A DNA stretch of 64,000 nt from Dugong dugon (Eukaryota; Chordata; Mammalia; Sirenia; Dugongidae), in the NCBI GenBank assembly GCA_030035585.1, contig JASCZL010000099.1, positions 16,523 to 80,522 of the forward strand. The letters run 5' to 3'. The notes under the pieces were generated by a model. It was not told the DNA's origin and did no database searches. It was given only the letters and a program-made list of their open reading frames with translations. The first letter of the stretch is position 1, and each line of letters begins with the position of its first letter. Of the stretch, positions 32,444 to 44,665 are shown in pieces. A program made the position numbers and the translations under genes.

Positions 32444-32861
32444 TTATTCAACTAGGTTCAGAAGTACTAATTGCCACGATACTGTACCGAAAACGCCAGA
32501 AACTTTGACCAAATCGGTGACTACAAAAACTCGGCAGCCAAGAAAACAACAGCAGAGAAACCTCGAAACCAGAGGTTTCCACGCGTCACTGTAATTGAGG
32601 AATCACGACAGCTCTCCACAGAGGGCATTTTAAGGTTCCCAAAGTCAATTACCATAGCCTCTTTTAAACCTGTGTTTGGTTACATGGATCCACGTAAGCC
32701 GGGCTTACGAAAAATGTTTTTGGAATTGTATCTACTTCAGGGATATCGTTTTAAAAATACTACATTTCTGCAGAAACACAGCACAGGAATGTCTGGACGG
32801 TCATTTTGGTGTGCCCCTCTGCAAGTGTCACCCGGTGCAGTCCGCATCGCCCCTACCCCGC

Positions 32862-33232
32862 AACCCGTGACGTCACTGGAGAACTAGGTAAAACCCCTTT
32901 AGGTAGTCACTTAGACGCGCGCGTATAACGGGGATACATCGGCTGTCTATCCGTTGAGGCTGTCGCCGACTCGTTCCTGGTGTCACCTCACTGCCCCTCC
33001 ATTAGCAGCCGCTCAGGCTCAAGGTCCAGCGTGTTGCCGTTCCGCGGCCGCCAGATGGCGCGGCCTCTCCCGGAGAGCAGGGCCGGGTCCCCTCCATGCG
33101 CTGGGAGCTCTGGGCTTCGTGTTCCAGCCTCGCGCGTTCGGAATCCGCCTTGACCAGGCGAGCCAAGCCTGTGCCGAGGGCCATGACGTCGCGCGGACCT
33201 CGTCGCCTCCCCCTGATTTGCTCTTGAACACA
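32862..33232. promoter_or_regulatory. CpG-dense block, unit 5
   Basis: The CTCF-like motif is at 33048-33061. A G-to-C change at 33045 creates overlapping CCGCGG and GCGGCCGC strings immediately before it. The base before GATACATCGG also changes from C to G. Confidence 0.5.
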
Positions 33233-33983
33233 CTTATACTGCGGGAAGTCTTCTCCCTCCCCGCCACCGCCCCCCACCCCCACCCCGCTGCTCTCCATTA
33301 GCTGCTCTCTGGCCACCTAACACCTGGTGACCCTGCTGCTCTCCGCTCCTCTCTCTTCGCCCACCTGTGTAGGGCCCGGAGGGCATAGGGACTCTGAACT
33401 CTGAAGCGATCTGATCTTGAAGCCCAGACAGCCAAGTGTCCCCAGAACCCAAGCTCACGAGCCCGGACGGACCGAAGCAAATCAGTCTCGTGTGTCAAAC
33501 ATTCTTTCTTTCCTTCACTTGCGTTTTCTGGCTCGCTCCTTCCTTTAACTCCTTTGTTCCATTAAGAAACCTAGCCGACTGTCAAAGATCACAAGATTCG
33601 ATGATGACACAGTTAGCTGGCGACGCTGTGGGCAAATCGGCACTTTGATACGTGGCTGGCAAGCAATGAGGACACAGAAAGGGTCAGGCAGCCAGAGGAG
33701 GCGTGCCGGGACCCAACGCCTAGATGCCAGCAAAGGAGGAAAGCGGCAGGAGGAAGAAGGGTGGGCAGTGGGACCTCATTCCTATTTGGAAAGTGGGGGG
33801 AGTGCAGAGAGGTCTCGGATAGGGATAGGAGATTGGGGTTTCTAGGAACGGAGCTGAGGTTCCGGAGGGACATCTACTCGTTCTTTCATACTCGTTTGTG
33901 CTATTGAGATTTCTTTTCAGGCGCATGTTTTCCGTCTTTCAAAAGAAAAATGGATTTTCTTCTGTGTACGTTCCAACCATGTC

Positions 33984-33989
33984 TTTATT
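33984..33989 (-). terminator. Candidate polyadenylation signal, unit 5
   Basis: The AATAAA is retained. Confidence 0.4.
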
Positions 33990-34958
33990 GTACCGAGGAA
34001 AACTCACATCCAGCTCGACAATCGATATCAAGTTTGAGAGGCTACCACTTCCCACGACGATGGGAGGAGTCTCAGATGAGAGATGATAAGAAAGAGGTCT
34101 GAAGTCTACATACCATAAATCTATTTTTCAGAAGATAGGAGAGCGTATGGAGAGACATGACCTAAATATACACATAACTCCAAAAAAGGTGCGACAACAA
34201 TTACATCGCTACGCTTTGTTCAGTGACGGAATGGTGTTGCCCTAATGTCTTTCAGTCCGTTGTCTGCGGGTTGAAAGTGGCTCAAGGAAACCATATATTC
34301 ACGGGGGGCGATCACTGTGGGGCATAATCTGTGGCATCATTCCTTCAGTGATGGATTGGGAAGAAACTCTCTTCCGGCCTCCAATTCGCACTCTCAAGGC
34401 TAAGGAAAAACGAACAAGCAAACAGAAAAATAAAAAACAAAAAAAAAAAAACCCTCATTTTCAGAAAATCCCGTTACGAGTAGAGAGAGCATCCCCTCAT
34501 TCTCTACATGAACCTCATTTCCAGTTTGACTGCCCATCTCGTCAGAACGGAAAGGAGTAGAGGTGTGTGCAAGGTAGACCTATTTGCCTTGCTGGGGTTT
34601 GGTTACAATTCGTGAATTGCCCAGACTGCCAAGGAGGTGATGATCTCAAGGAGGAGTTTAGGTCAGTCATGAGAAGGCTATTGTTCATGTGGCTTCAGTG
34701 AATGGGTCCAGTGCCTGGTGTCCTTGGTGCCTCCGGTGGCAAGAGGGAGCCTCCAAAGGATCGGGCACCCAATGACTTGAAGACCCGGCGTCAGCGCTGT
34801 GACAATGTGCTAGATGGAAGTTTCCCAGAGTCTTATCCTTCTTCCTGCCTTGGTTTTGCTCCCGAACACCCCGTGTTGGTTGTTCGGCATCTCTTTAAAT
34901 CATTCTGATGCCACCACAAGGCATAGGATGCCTGAATGCGGGTCTGGACGCCCCAGTC

Positions 34959-36272
34959 CTAAATCTGAAGCCCTGGTGAGTCTTGCAGCGCGTCCAGCAG
35001 AGCCTGGAAGTCAACGTCGCCGAGGGTGAGTTCGAGTTGCGGAGGGTCCTCCTCCAGTGGATCCACGTTCAGAAAGGCTTGGGCCTTTTCCTGAAAGTGT
35101 GTGGTGGAGAGGAGTTCATCTAAAAGGCTCATGGTTTCTAGACAGCCTTGGTCCAGTGGACGAGATGAGCCTTGCGCTGACCGTGCCGGCTCCTGCCACA
35201 GGTGTACCTCGGGGTGTGCGGGCTGCTGAATTGTCTCTTGGGTAGGTTCCCATCTGGCCGTCACGCCCTGGGCCACCCCACAGCCCCATTGCATGAAGGG
35301 AGCTGGGCCTTGCTGAGCCAGAGCCTGCCCCTGCTTCTTTGGATTCTCAGGCTGAGGAGAGTCTTGGCCGCGCAATCCTGCCGAGACACTGTGTTGGTTG
35401 GGATCCTGGCCATGTCCTGGGTATTGGGGCCAGGAAGGAGCCTGAGTGTCTGACAGCCTCTTTCCCACAGTCGGTTCCGTTGGCAAGTGATTCAGGTCTG
35501 TCTCCGGGGCGTGAGAGGTCTCTGCTCTCTGCACATCCAGGGTGGGCTGGACCAGCATGACACCTGGTGCTTGACTGACACAGCCCTGGGTGGCACGCGA
35601 AGGAACAAAGGGTGTGGGGGACTCCAGGAGAAGAGGCAGCATGGCTTGGTTGCCGCTGGAAGGATGGGAGCGTAGGCCATGATGAGACGTGCTCTGGACA
35701 CAGGACAGGTTGCTTTGGTCAAGTGGAAGCGTCCCATGCGCTGGGCTGCCTGCCAAGAACTTCACCGGTGGTGCATTTGTGCCCTGCACTGGGTTCCGAG
35801 CCCTTCGGTTCTGAAACCATATGTGAACTCGGGATTCTGGAAGGCCCGTTCGTCGAGCCAGTTCTTCCCTGGCCTCGATACCAGGGTATCGGTTCTTCTC
35901 AAAGGCTTCAACTAGGAGACTCCTTTGAGATCGGGTGATGAACGTGCGCTTTCGTCTGGCTGCTTTGGGGAAGTTTTCTGGAGACCAAGGCTGAGGCTCT
36001 TGCTCACCCTGGAACGGCTCTTCTTCGAAGGCACGCCCAGAGGCCGAGCTGCCCTTCTTCAGGTGACTTGCTCTGCGGTTTTGAAACCATATCTGAATGC
36101 GATCCTCCGGAATGCCAAGTTTTTGGGCGAGTTCTTCTCTGGTAGTGATACCAGGGTAGGGGTTCTGTTCAAAAGACGCCCACAGGACCTCTCTTTGACT
36201 CGGCTGCAAAACCAACCTCTTTCGTCGGCCTTGTGGTTTCTGAGAACGACTTGAAGTGCCGGTCAGATCCAT
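34959..36272 (-). CDS. DUX4: DUX4/DUXC-type double-homeobox factor, unit 5
   Basis: An intact 437-codon copy whose translation equals unit 1, although this unit belongs to the other sequence block of the array. The majority protein (Val403, Glu414) is thus found on both sides of the block boundary, so it is probably the ancestral form and M403 and K414 are derived. Confidence 0.9.
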   Translation of the reverse strand: MDLTGTSSRSQKPQGRRKRLVLQPSQREVLWASFEQNPYPGITTREELAQKLGIPEDRIQIWFQNRRASHLKKGSSASGRAFEEEPFQGEQEPQPWSPENFPKAARRKRTFITRSQRSLLVEAFEKNRYPGIEAREELARRTGLPESRVHIWFQNRRARNPVQGTNAPPVKFLAGSPAHGTLPLDQSNLSCVQSTSHHGLRSHPSSGNQAMLPLLLESPTPFVPSRATQGCVSQAPGVMLVQPTLDVQRAETSHAPETDLNHLPTEPTVGKRLSDTQAPSWPQYPGHGQDPNQHSVSAGLRGQDSPQPENPKKQGQALAQQGPAPFMQWGCGVAQGVTARWEPTQETIQQPAHPEVHLWQEPARSAQGSSRPLDQGCLETMSLLDELLSTTHFQEKAQAFLNVDPLEEDPPQLELTLGDVDFQALLDALQDSPGLQI

Positions 36273-36392
36273 ACTGGCAAGTGACCTGGATTGCACGGAG
36301 ACCAGCGGCCAAGCGAACAGCTCCCGGAAACAAAGGACTCAGCGACACCCAGAAAGCTTTGCGGAGCAAAGGAAGGCGCCAAGGGCCATTTC

Positions 36393-36427
36393 TTAAATAC
36401 CTTCCCACTGGAGCCCTTCATTAAATA
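36393..36427 (-). promoter_or_regulatory. Paired TATA-like boxes, unit 5
   Basis: Both boxes are retained. This unit has G at 36525, about 100 bp further upstream, where most units have A. Confidence 0.55.
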
Positions 36428-36618
36428 CCTAAGACCTTGGAGGACGGCGTGGAAGGGCGGGATGACTCCTAAGTGGAAGTGGAGATTTTATCAGGGGAGT
36501 GGGCAACGGTCATCCTATTAAGGTGTTGCGTCAGAGGAATGCATCTCTAATGGAAGGATTTCCGGCACCTTGTGCGGTCGGCGGGAGCTGGGGAAGGAGA
36601 CTGGCATTCCCAGGTGCC

Positions 36619-37117
36619 TTAGTTATCTAGCGCTGCTCTAAACAGAACCAGCACAAGATCAGGACTAAAACAAACCCAAATGGATTCTTTCACACTCCAG
36701 GAAGGGGCGCGTTCACATTCGGGCCGCCAGCCCTGGTGGGGGGAAAGGGGGATGGGGAGGGGCGAGGGGGAGGCTTTCTCTGCCTGTCAGCTCTGGAGCA
36801 AGGTCCTTGTCATCACTCTTCTTCTGGTCTAGGAGCTTCTCAACGCAGGGACCCCGGGTCCAAAGTACAAGCTCTGCCTCTGCCTCTTCTGGCTTGGTGC
36901 CCATAGGTCCCTCGCCTCTCTGCTAGCTTCTGTCTTTTCTATCTCACAAGAGATTGCCTGGCCATACAAGCTAACCCTGTAGATTGCCTCCGGACTCATT
37001 AACATAACTGCCTGGAATCCTGCCTCATTTCATCATAGAGGCTAGGATTTACGACACATCAGATAATGAGGACAGATCACAAATCCCGGAACAATCACAC
37101 AACTCTGGGAATCATGG
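36619..37117. repeat. Interspersed repeat, copy A, units 5-6
   Basis: The same element with the C allele (GAACCAGC) near its start. G-run at 36738-36770. Confidence 0.7.
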
Positions 37118-37120
37118 GTC

Positions 37121-37278
37121 CTTTGGATTCTCAGGCTCTTGAGAGGAGTCTTGGTGGCGCAATCTTGTCCGGACAGCGAGTTGATTATGGTCCTAGCCAT
37201 ATGCCGGGTATGGGGGCCAGGAAGGAGTCTGAGTATCTGACAGCCTCTTTCCCACAGTCGGTTCTATTGGCTGCTGAT
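37121..37278 (-). pseudogene. Broken DUX fragment, unit 6
   Basis: The same 158-bp fragment with the same in-frame stop. Confidence 0.85.
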
Positions 37279-37716
37279 GTGCGCCTCCCCCGGGGCTCCT
37301 TTCCCCCTGCACGGTGGGTTCCTTGCCCCTTTCCCTTCTGCCTATCCCCTTCCGCCCCGCGTGATGCTGGGTTGGGTGGAGGGCCCGCCCCTCCAGCCCA
37401 CCTCCTCTCTCTGTCAGCTCTCTCTGTCAGCTCTCTCTGTTTTCCTCGCGGCGGGTTCCTTCGCTTCACCATCGCGTGGCTGGCCTCCCCGGGTGTGCCC
37501 CTGCCGGGGCCGCGTGTCCGTCCTTCCTCTGGCAGAGGGAAGTGAAATCGCGTGGCTCCCAGGGAGCGCGCTTGCGCCCGCAGCGGGGTCCTCTGCCCCA
37601 CTCCCCCACCCCCCACCCCCCGCCCGCCCGCCCTCCTCCACAGCATGGTCCTTGTCCCTGCATCCCCACGGTGCCGACAGGGAGCACAGCCCACGCCTTC
37701 CTCGCTCTCCCTTCTC

Positions 37717-38010
37717 CTGCCTCTGCCTCTTCTGCCTTGGTGCTCATAGGTCCCTCTCCTGTCTGCTAGCTACTCTTTTCTGTCTCAAAAGACATGCCCT
37801 GGGGATACAACCTAACCCTGTAGGTTGCCTCTTGCCTCCTTAACATAACTGCCTGGAATTCCACCTCATTAACATCACAGAGGCTAGGAGTGACAACCCA
37901 GAGTATACTGAAGACAGATCACAAATCCCAGGACAACCACACAACACTGGGAATGAGGGCCAAGACAAGTTGACACACATTCTGGGGGGGACACATTTTA
38001 ATCCATGACA
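37717..38010. repeat. Interspersed repeat, copy B, unit 6
   Basis: The same as 812-1105. Confidence 0.7.
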
Positions 38011-39805
38011 CCAGGCTATCTCAGAACAAACCCACCGACACCGAGTCCCTCTAGAAGGAAAGGACAAGAACAGCGCCCCTAGCCCGCCACCCAAGGACAG
38101 CGCACCTGCAATAGGCAATAGGAGTCCCGCGGTGAGGGGCTGAGTGCCCATCAGTTGAGTGAGTTGGGTCTTCCCAGAGATTGGTTCCTTTAGGATGGCT
38201 TCCCTAGTCACAAGCCCATGTCCCCACCGCGACCAGCCAGCCTGCTGACCAAACGGAAGGATTCCGGTTCGCTTGGAGACAAGGTGGATATCCCCAGGCG
38301 TCCACCACGGTCAGGCTTTGTTTTGGTCTTCAGAGGCCGCCCAGTTCCAGCCCTGCCCCGTCTCTTCTGGGGTCTCTGGCTCTCCCTCTTCCTGTGACCT
38401 TGCACCCACCGACTGCCTCATACCCTCCACTCCCCAGCCTCCCTCTCGTCGCTCTCCTTCCCTTTCTGCCAGCTCCATGCACGTCCACCCCTACCCCACG
38501 GCCATCACCTCCAGCCCTGCCTTCACCAACACCCTCTCCACAAAGGATTGGCAGACAACACGCCCGCATAGGGGACTCCTCAAGAGGGTTCCCCATGAAA
38601 ATTCCACAGGACCCAAGCGAGCAGGGCGGGTTTCCAGGGCAGTAGGCCACATCACTGGGCATGAGGGCTCCATTTCTGCAGGCGGCGAGAACCTCACCCA
38701 TGGGGAGGGAAGGCAAAAGGTCCAGGCTGGGGGAGGGAGAGGCAAGTCGCTGAGGGAGGAATGGCTGGGCCTGGAGACTCAGAAGATGGCGACCAAGGCG
38801 GGACCGCCTCCACCCAGCTACTCTTAACGCTCCTCTGTCTCTCCATATGCTTCTTCGGTTTGTTTTTTTCCGGGGGGGTGGGGGGACTTTTACCAAGGGT
38901 CCAGTTCACATCGCCCAGTATCCCCGAGTTTCTTCTCCACGCTCCAGGAACGCTCTGAGGAGTTGAGAGACAGAGAGAACTCATCTAATAGAGGATTTTT
39001 CTTTTAAATATTCATTGTTGGCCACTGGATTTGGAATCATGTCAAAAGCGTGTGTTATAAAGTTAGAACTGCTGTCTAGGGTTTTCTTGGCTGTAATCTT
39101 GAATGGAAGCAGATAGCCACGATTCCCTGCTGCACCGCTCGGTACCTTTCAACAGCCAGTCTTTTGATTAGTAGCCCACAGCAAACTGTTTGAAGCACCC
39201 GGGAACCCGAATGTGAGAAGACATTCTCCCGAAACACTTGGAGTCAGGGCGCACAGAGACACATTGCCCCAAACATAGTCTTCTTTCAGGGAAGCGCGGG
39301 TCTCCTTCAGCCATCCTTCGTGCTTTTCCTTGTTGATTGTGCAGAACGCGCCGATATAGAGAGGGTCGGTCACGATTCTTTTCACAGAAATAGTGTCCCA
39401 TTGCACAATTTCTTCCGAAGCGAACGCCGAAGGTGTCCTTCTGGGCGAGCGATGGAGATCCGCTCTCGGCCAGAAAATCCCTTGGCACTGCTAGGTGTAG
39501 CTCGATGAGCTGTTTGCCCAGGAGATGTTCTACTTTGCCAGAAAGGAGAGGAACAAAACAAAACAAAACACCTTATTTCTCACTAACAACAGAGAAGGAA
39601 AGGCGATTCAAAGCTCAAAATACAGTGGCGTCACTAGGGTTCGTGTCACGCAGTGCAGGACTCATAGTGCCACCCACATCATCGACCTCCTCCCGTACCA
39701 GCCCATACAGAATCCTTGGTATTGGTTTTTGTACCAATGTTAATGGTGAATCGTTATTCCTGTATATTGCTCATTCTTTTCTCTTGAATTACTACTTCAT
39801 TCCCC

Positions 39806-39828
39806 AAAAAAAAAAAAAAAAAAAAAAA
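39806..39828 (+). repeat. Variable A-tract 1, unit 6 (23 A)
   Basis: 23 A, followed by TTTATT (one T gained). Confidence 0.9.
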
Positions 39829-40247
39829 TTTATTCAACTAGGTTCAGAAGTACTAATTGCCACGATACTGTACCGAAAACGCCAGAAACTTTGACCAAAT
39901 CGGTGACTACAAAAACTCGGCAGCCAAGAAAACAACAGCAGAGAAACCTCGAAACCAGAGGTTTCCACGCGTCACTGTAATTGAGGAATCACGACAGCTC
40001 TCCACAGAGGGCATTTTAAGGTTCCCAAAGTCAATTACCATAGCCTCTTTTAAACCTGTGTTTGGTTACATGGATCCACGTAAGCCGGGCTTACGAAAAA
40101 TGTTTTTGGAATTGTATCTACTTCAGGGATATCGTTTTAAAAATACTACATTTCTGCAGAAACACAGCACAGGAATGTCTGGACAGTCATTTTGGTGTGC
40201 CCCTCTGCAAGTGTCACCCGGTGCAGTCCGCATCGCCCCTACCCCGC

Positions 40248-40618
40248 AACCCGTGACGTCACTGGAGAACTAGGTAAAACCCCTTTAGGTAGTCACTTAG
40301 ACGCGCGCGTATAACGGGGATACATCGGCTGTCTATCCGTTGAGGCTGTCGCCGACTCGTTCCTGGTGTCACCTCACTGCCCCTCCATTAGCAGCCGCTC
40401 AGGCTCAAGGTCCAGCGTGTTGCCGTTCCGCGGCCGCCAGATGGCGCGGCCTCTCCCGGAGAGCAGGGCCGGGTCCCCTCCATGCGCTGGGAGCTCTGGG
40501 CTTCGTGTTCCAGCCTCGCGCGTTCGGAATCCGCCTTGACCAGGCGAGCCAAGCCTGTGCCGAGGGCCATGACGTCGCGCGGACCTCGTCGCCTCCCCCT
40601 GATTTGCTCTTGAACACA
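40248..40618. promoter_or_regulatory. CpG-dense block, unit 6
   Basis: Block-2 form; CTCF-like motif at 40434-40447. Confidence 0.5.
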
Positions 40619-41369
40619 CTTATACTGCGGGAAGTCTTCTCCCTCCCCGCCACCGCCCCCCACCCCCACCCCGCTGCTCTCCATTAGCTGCTCTCTGGCC
40701 ACCTAACACCTGGTGACCCTGCTGCTCTCCGCTCCTCTCTCTTCGCCCACCTGTGTAGGGCCCGGAGGGCATAGGGACTCTGAACTCTGAAGCGATCTGA
40801 TCTTGAAGCCCAGACAGCCAAGTGTCCCCAGAACCCAAGCTCACGAGCCCGGACGGACCGAAGCAAATCAGTCTCGTGTGTCAAACATTCTTTCTTTCCT
40901 TCACTTGCGTTTTCTGGCTCGCTCCTTCCTTTAACTCCTTTGTTCCATTAAGAAACCTAGCCGACTGTCAAAGATCACAAGATTCGATGATGACACAGTT
41001 AGCTGGCGACGCTGTGGGCAAATCGGCACTTTGATACGTGGCTGGCAAGCAATGAGGACACAGAAAGGGTCAGGCAGCCAGAGGAGGCGTGCCGGGACCC
41101 AACGCCTAGATGCCAGCAAAGGAGGAAAGCGGCAGGAGGAAGAAGGGTGGGCAGTGGGACCTCATTCCTATTTGGAAAGTGGGGGGAGTGCAGAGAGGTC
41201 TCGGATAGGGATAGGAGATTGGGGTTTCTAGGAACGGAGCTGAGGTTCCGGAGGGACATCTACTCGTTCTTTCATACTCGTTTGTGCTATTGAGATTTCT
41301 TTTCAGGCGCATGTTTTCCGTCTTTCAAAAGAAAAATGGATTTTCTTCTGTGTACGTTCCAACCATGTC

Positions 41370-41375
41370 TTTATT
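41370..41375 (-). terminator. Candidate polyadenylation signal, unit 6
   Basis: The AATAAA is retained. Confidence 0.4.
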
Positions 41376-42256
41376 GTACCGAGGAAAACTCACATCCAGC
41401 TCGACAATCGATATCAAGTTTGAGAGGCTACCACTTCCCACGACGATGGGAGGAGTCTCAGATGAGAGATGATAAGAAAGAGGTCTGAAGTCTACATACC
41501 ATAAATCTATTTTTCAGAAGATAGGAGAGCGTATGGAGAGACATGACCTAAATATACACATAACTCCAAAAAAGGTGCGACAACAATTACATCGCTACGC
41601 TTTGTTCAGTGACGGAATGGTGTTGCCCTAATGTCTTTCAGTCCGTTGTCTGCGGGTTGAAAGTGGCTCAAGGAAACCATATATTCACGGGGGGCGATCA
41701 CTGTGGGGCATAATCTGTGGCATCATTCCTTCAGTGATGGATTGGGAAGAAACTCTCTTCCGGCCTCCAATTCGCACTCTCAAGGCTAAGGAAAAACGAA
41801 CAAGCAAACAGAAAAATAAAAAACAAAAAAAAAAAAAACCCTCATTTTCAGAAAATCCCGTTACGAGTAGAGAGAGCATCCCCTCATTCTCTACATGAAC
41901 CTCATTTCCAGTTTGACTGCCCATCTCGTCAGAACGGAAAGGAGTAGAGGTGTGTGCAAGGTAGACCTATTTGCCTTGCTGGGGTTTGGTTACAATTCGT
42001 GAATTGCCCAGACTGCCAAGGAGGTGATGATCTCAAGGAGGAGTTTAGGTCAGTCATGAGAAGGCTATTGTTCATGTGGCTTCAGTGAATGGGTCCAGTG
42101 CCTGGTGTCCTTGGTGCCTCCGGTGGCAAGAGGGAGCCTCCAAAGGATCGGGCACCCAATGACTTGAAGACCCGGCGTCAGCGCTGTGACAATGTGCTAG
42201 ATGGAAGTTTCCCAGAGTCTTATCCTTCTTCCTGCCTTGGTTTTGCTCCCGAACAC

Positions 42257-42262
42257 CACGTG
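42257..42262. promoter_or_regulatory. E-box CACGTG specific to type-B units (unit 6)
   Basis: Produced by A at 42258 where other unit types have C (CCCGTG). It also occurs in unit 8 at 57029-57034. No role is shown. Confidence 0.35.
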
Positions 42263-42345
42263 TTGGTTGTTCGGCATCTCTTTAAATCATTCTGATGCCA
42301 CCACAAGGCATAGGATGCCTGAATGCGGGTCTGGACGCCCCAGTC

Positions 42346-43659
42346 CTAAATCTGAAGCCCTGGTGAGTCTTGCAGCGCGTCCAGCAGAGCCTGGAAGTCA
42401 ACGTCGCCGAGGGTGAGTTCGAGTTGCGGAGGGTCCTCCTCCAGTGGATCCACGTTCAGAAAGGCTTGGGCCTTTTCCTGAAAGTGTGTGGTGGAGAGGA
42501 GTTCATCTAAAAGGCTCATGGTTTCTAGACAGCCTTGGTCCAGTGGACGAGATGAGCCTTGCGCTGACCGTGCCGGCTCCTGCCACAGGTGTACCTCGGG
42601 GTGTGCGGGCTGCTGAATTGTCTCTTGGGTAGGTTCCCATCTGGCCGTCACGCCCTGGGCCACCCCACAGCCCCATTGCATGAAGGGAGCTGGGCCTTGC
42701 TGAGCCAGAGCCTGCCCCTGCTTCTTTGGATTCTCAGGCTGAGGAGAGTCTTGGCCGCGCAATCCTGCCGAGACACTGTGTTGGTTGGGATCCTGGCCAT
42801 GTCCTGGGTATTGGGGCCAGGAAGGAGCCTGAGTGTCTGACAGCCTCTTTCCCACAGTCGGTTCCGTTGGCAAGTGATTCAGGTCTGTCTCCGGGGCGTG
42901 AGAGGTCTCTGCTCTCTGCACATCCAGGGTGGGCTGGACCAGCATGACACCTGGTGCTTGACTGACACAGCCCTGGGTGGCACGCGAAGGAACAAAGGGT
43001 GTGGGGGACTCCAGGAGAAGAGGCAGCATGGCTTGGTTGCCGCTGGAAGGATGGGAGCGTAGGCCATGATGAGACGTGCTCTGGACACAGGACAGGTTGC
43101 TTTGGTCAAGTGGAAGCGTCCCATGCGCTGGGCTGCCTGCCAAGAACTTCACCGGTGGTGCATTTGTGCCCTGCACTGGGTTCCGAGCCCTTCGGTTCTG
43201 AAACCATATGTGAACTCGGGATTCTGGAAGGCCCGTTCGTCGAGCCAGTTCTTCCCTGGCCTCGATACCAGGGTATCGGTTCTTCTCAAAGGCTTCAACT
43301 AGGAGACTCCTTTGAGATCGGGTGATGAACGTGCGCTTTCGTCTGGCTGCTTTGGGGAAGTTTTCTGGAGACCAAGGCTGAGGCTCTTGCTCACCCTGGA
43401 ACGGCTCTTCTTCGAAGGCACGCCCAGAGGCCGAGCTGCCCTTCTTCAGGTGACTTGCTCTGCGGTTTTGAAACCATATCTGAATGCGATCCTCCGGAAT
43501 GCCAAGTTTTTGGGCGAGTTCTTCTCTGGTAGTGATACCAGGGTAGGGGTTCTGTTCAAAAGACGCCCACAGGACCTCTCTTTGACTCGGCTGCAAAACC
43601 AACCTCTTTCGTCGGCCTTGTGGTTTCTGAGAACGACTTGAAGTGCCGGTCAGATCCAT
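42346..43659 (-). CDS. DUX4: DUX4/DUXC-type double-homeobox factor, unit 6
   Basis: An intact 437-codon copy with the majority protein. Its 3' flank differs from units 1-5 and 7 by the change that makes a CACGTG E-box at 42257-42262, about 84 bp past the stop codon. The E-box is outside the protein. Confidence 0.9.
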   Translation of the reverse strand: MDLTGTSSRSQKPQGRRKRLVLQPSQREVLWASFEQNPYPGITTREELAQKLGIPEDRIQIWFQNRRASHLKKGSSASGRAFEEEPFQGEQEPQPWSPENFPKAARRKRTFITRSQRSLLVEAFEKNRYPGIEAREELARRTGLPESRVHIWFQNRRARNPVQGTNAPPVKFLAGSPAHGTLPLDQSNLSCVQSTSHHGLRSHPSSGNQAMLPLLLESPTPFVPSRATQGCVSQAPGVMLVQPTLDVQRAETSHAPETDLNHLPTEPTVGKRLSDTQAPSWPQYPGHGQDPNQHSVSAGLRGQDSPQPENPKKQGQALAQQGPAPFMQWGCGVAQGVTARWEPTQETIQQPAHPEVHLWQEPARSAQGSSRPLDQGCLETMSLLDELLSTTHFQEKAQAFLNVDPLEEDPPQLELTLGDVDFQALLDALQDSPGLQI

Positions 43660-43779
43660 ACTGGCAAGTGACCTGGATTGCACGGAGACCAGCGGCCAAG
43701 CGAACAGCTCCCGGAAACAAAGGACTCAGCGACACCCAGAAAGCTTTGCGGAGCAAAGGAAGGCGCCAAGGGCCATTTC

Positions 43780-43814
43780 TTAAATACCTTCCCACTGGAG
43801 CCCTTCATTAAATA
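43780..43814 (-). promoter_or_regulatory. Paired TATA-like boxes, unit 6
   Basis: Both boxes are retained with the same spacing to the ATG at 43659. Confidence 0.55.
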
Positions 43815-44005
43815 CCTAAGACCTTGGAGGACGGCGTGGAAGGGCGGGATGACTCCTAAGTGGAAGTGGAGATTTTATCAGGGGAGTGGGCAACGGTCAT
43901 CCTATTAAGGTATTGCGTCAGAGGAATGCATCTCTAATGGAAGGATTTCCGGCACCTTGTGCGGTCGGCGGGAGCTGGGGAAGGAGACTGGCATTCCCAG
44001 GTGCC

Positions 44006-44504
44006 TTAGTTATCTAGCGCTGCTCTAAACAGAAACAGCACAAGATCAGGACTAAAACAAACCCAAATGGATTCTTTCACACTCCAGGAAGGGGCGCGTT
44101 CACATTCGGGCCGCCAGCCCTGGTGGGGGGAAAGGGGGATGGGGAGGGGCGAGGGGGAGGCTTTCTCTGCCTGTCAGCTCTGGAGCAAGGTCCTTGTCAT
44201 CACTCTTCTTCTGGTCTAGGAGCTTCTCAACGCAGGGACCCCGGGTCCAAAGTACAAGCTCTGCCTCTGCCTCTTCTGGCTTGGTGCCCATAGGTCCCTC
44301 GCCTCTCTGCTAGCTTCTGTCTTTTCTATCTCACAAGAGATTGCCTGGCCATACAAGCTAACCCTGTAGATTGCCTCCGGACTCATTAACATAACTGCCT
44401 GGAATCCTGCCTCATTTCATCATAGAGGCTAGGATTTACGACACATCAGATAATGAGGACAGATCACAAATCCCGGAACAATCACACAACTCTGGGAATC
44501 ATGG
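44006..44504. repeat. Interspersed repeat, copy A, units 6-7
   Basis: The same element with A at 44035. G-run at 44125-44157. Confidence 0.7.
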
Positions 44505-44507
44505 GTC

Positions 44508-44665
44508 CTTTGGATTCTCAGGCTCTTGAGAGGAGTCTTGGTGGCGCAATCTTGTCCGGACAGCGAGTTGATTATGGTCCTAGCCATATGCCGGGTATGG
44601 GGGCCAGGAAGGAGTCTGAGTATCTGACAGCCTCTTTCCCACAGTCGGTTCTATTGGCTGCTGAT
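44508..44665 (-). pseudogene. Broken DUX fragment, unit 7
   Basis: The same 158-bp fragment with the same in-frame stop. Confidence 0.85.

Larger units (their letters stand above)
29521..36905. repeat. Macrosatellite unit 5 (7385 bp, type A of the dimer)
   Basis: The A-tracts are 23 and 13 A. It is the first unit of block 2: it gains a GCGGCCGC (NotI) string at 33044-33051 and GGATCC near 32687. Type-A markers shared with unit 7 are C at 30151, G at 36525, CTCTCCCCAAAGG near 31152 and TTTCCAAGGCAG near 31247. Confidence 0.97.
36906..44292. repeat. Macrosatellite unit 6 (7387 bp, type B of the dimer)
   Basis: The A-tracts are 23 and 14 A, with an extra T after the first (TTTATT instead of TTATT). 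Type-B markers shared with unit 8 include A at 42258, which creates a CACGTG E-box at 42257-42262. It differs from unit 8 at 44035 (A here, C there). Confidence 0.97.
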
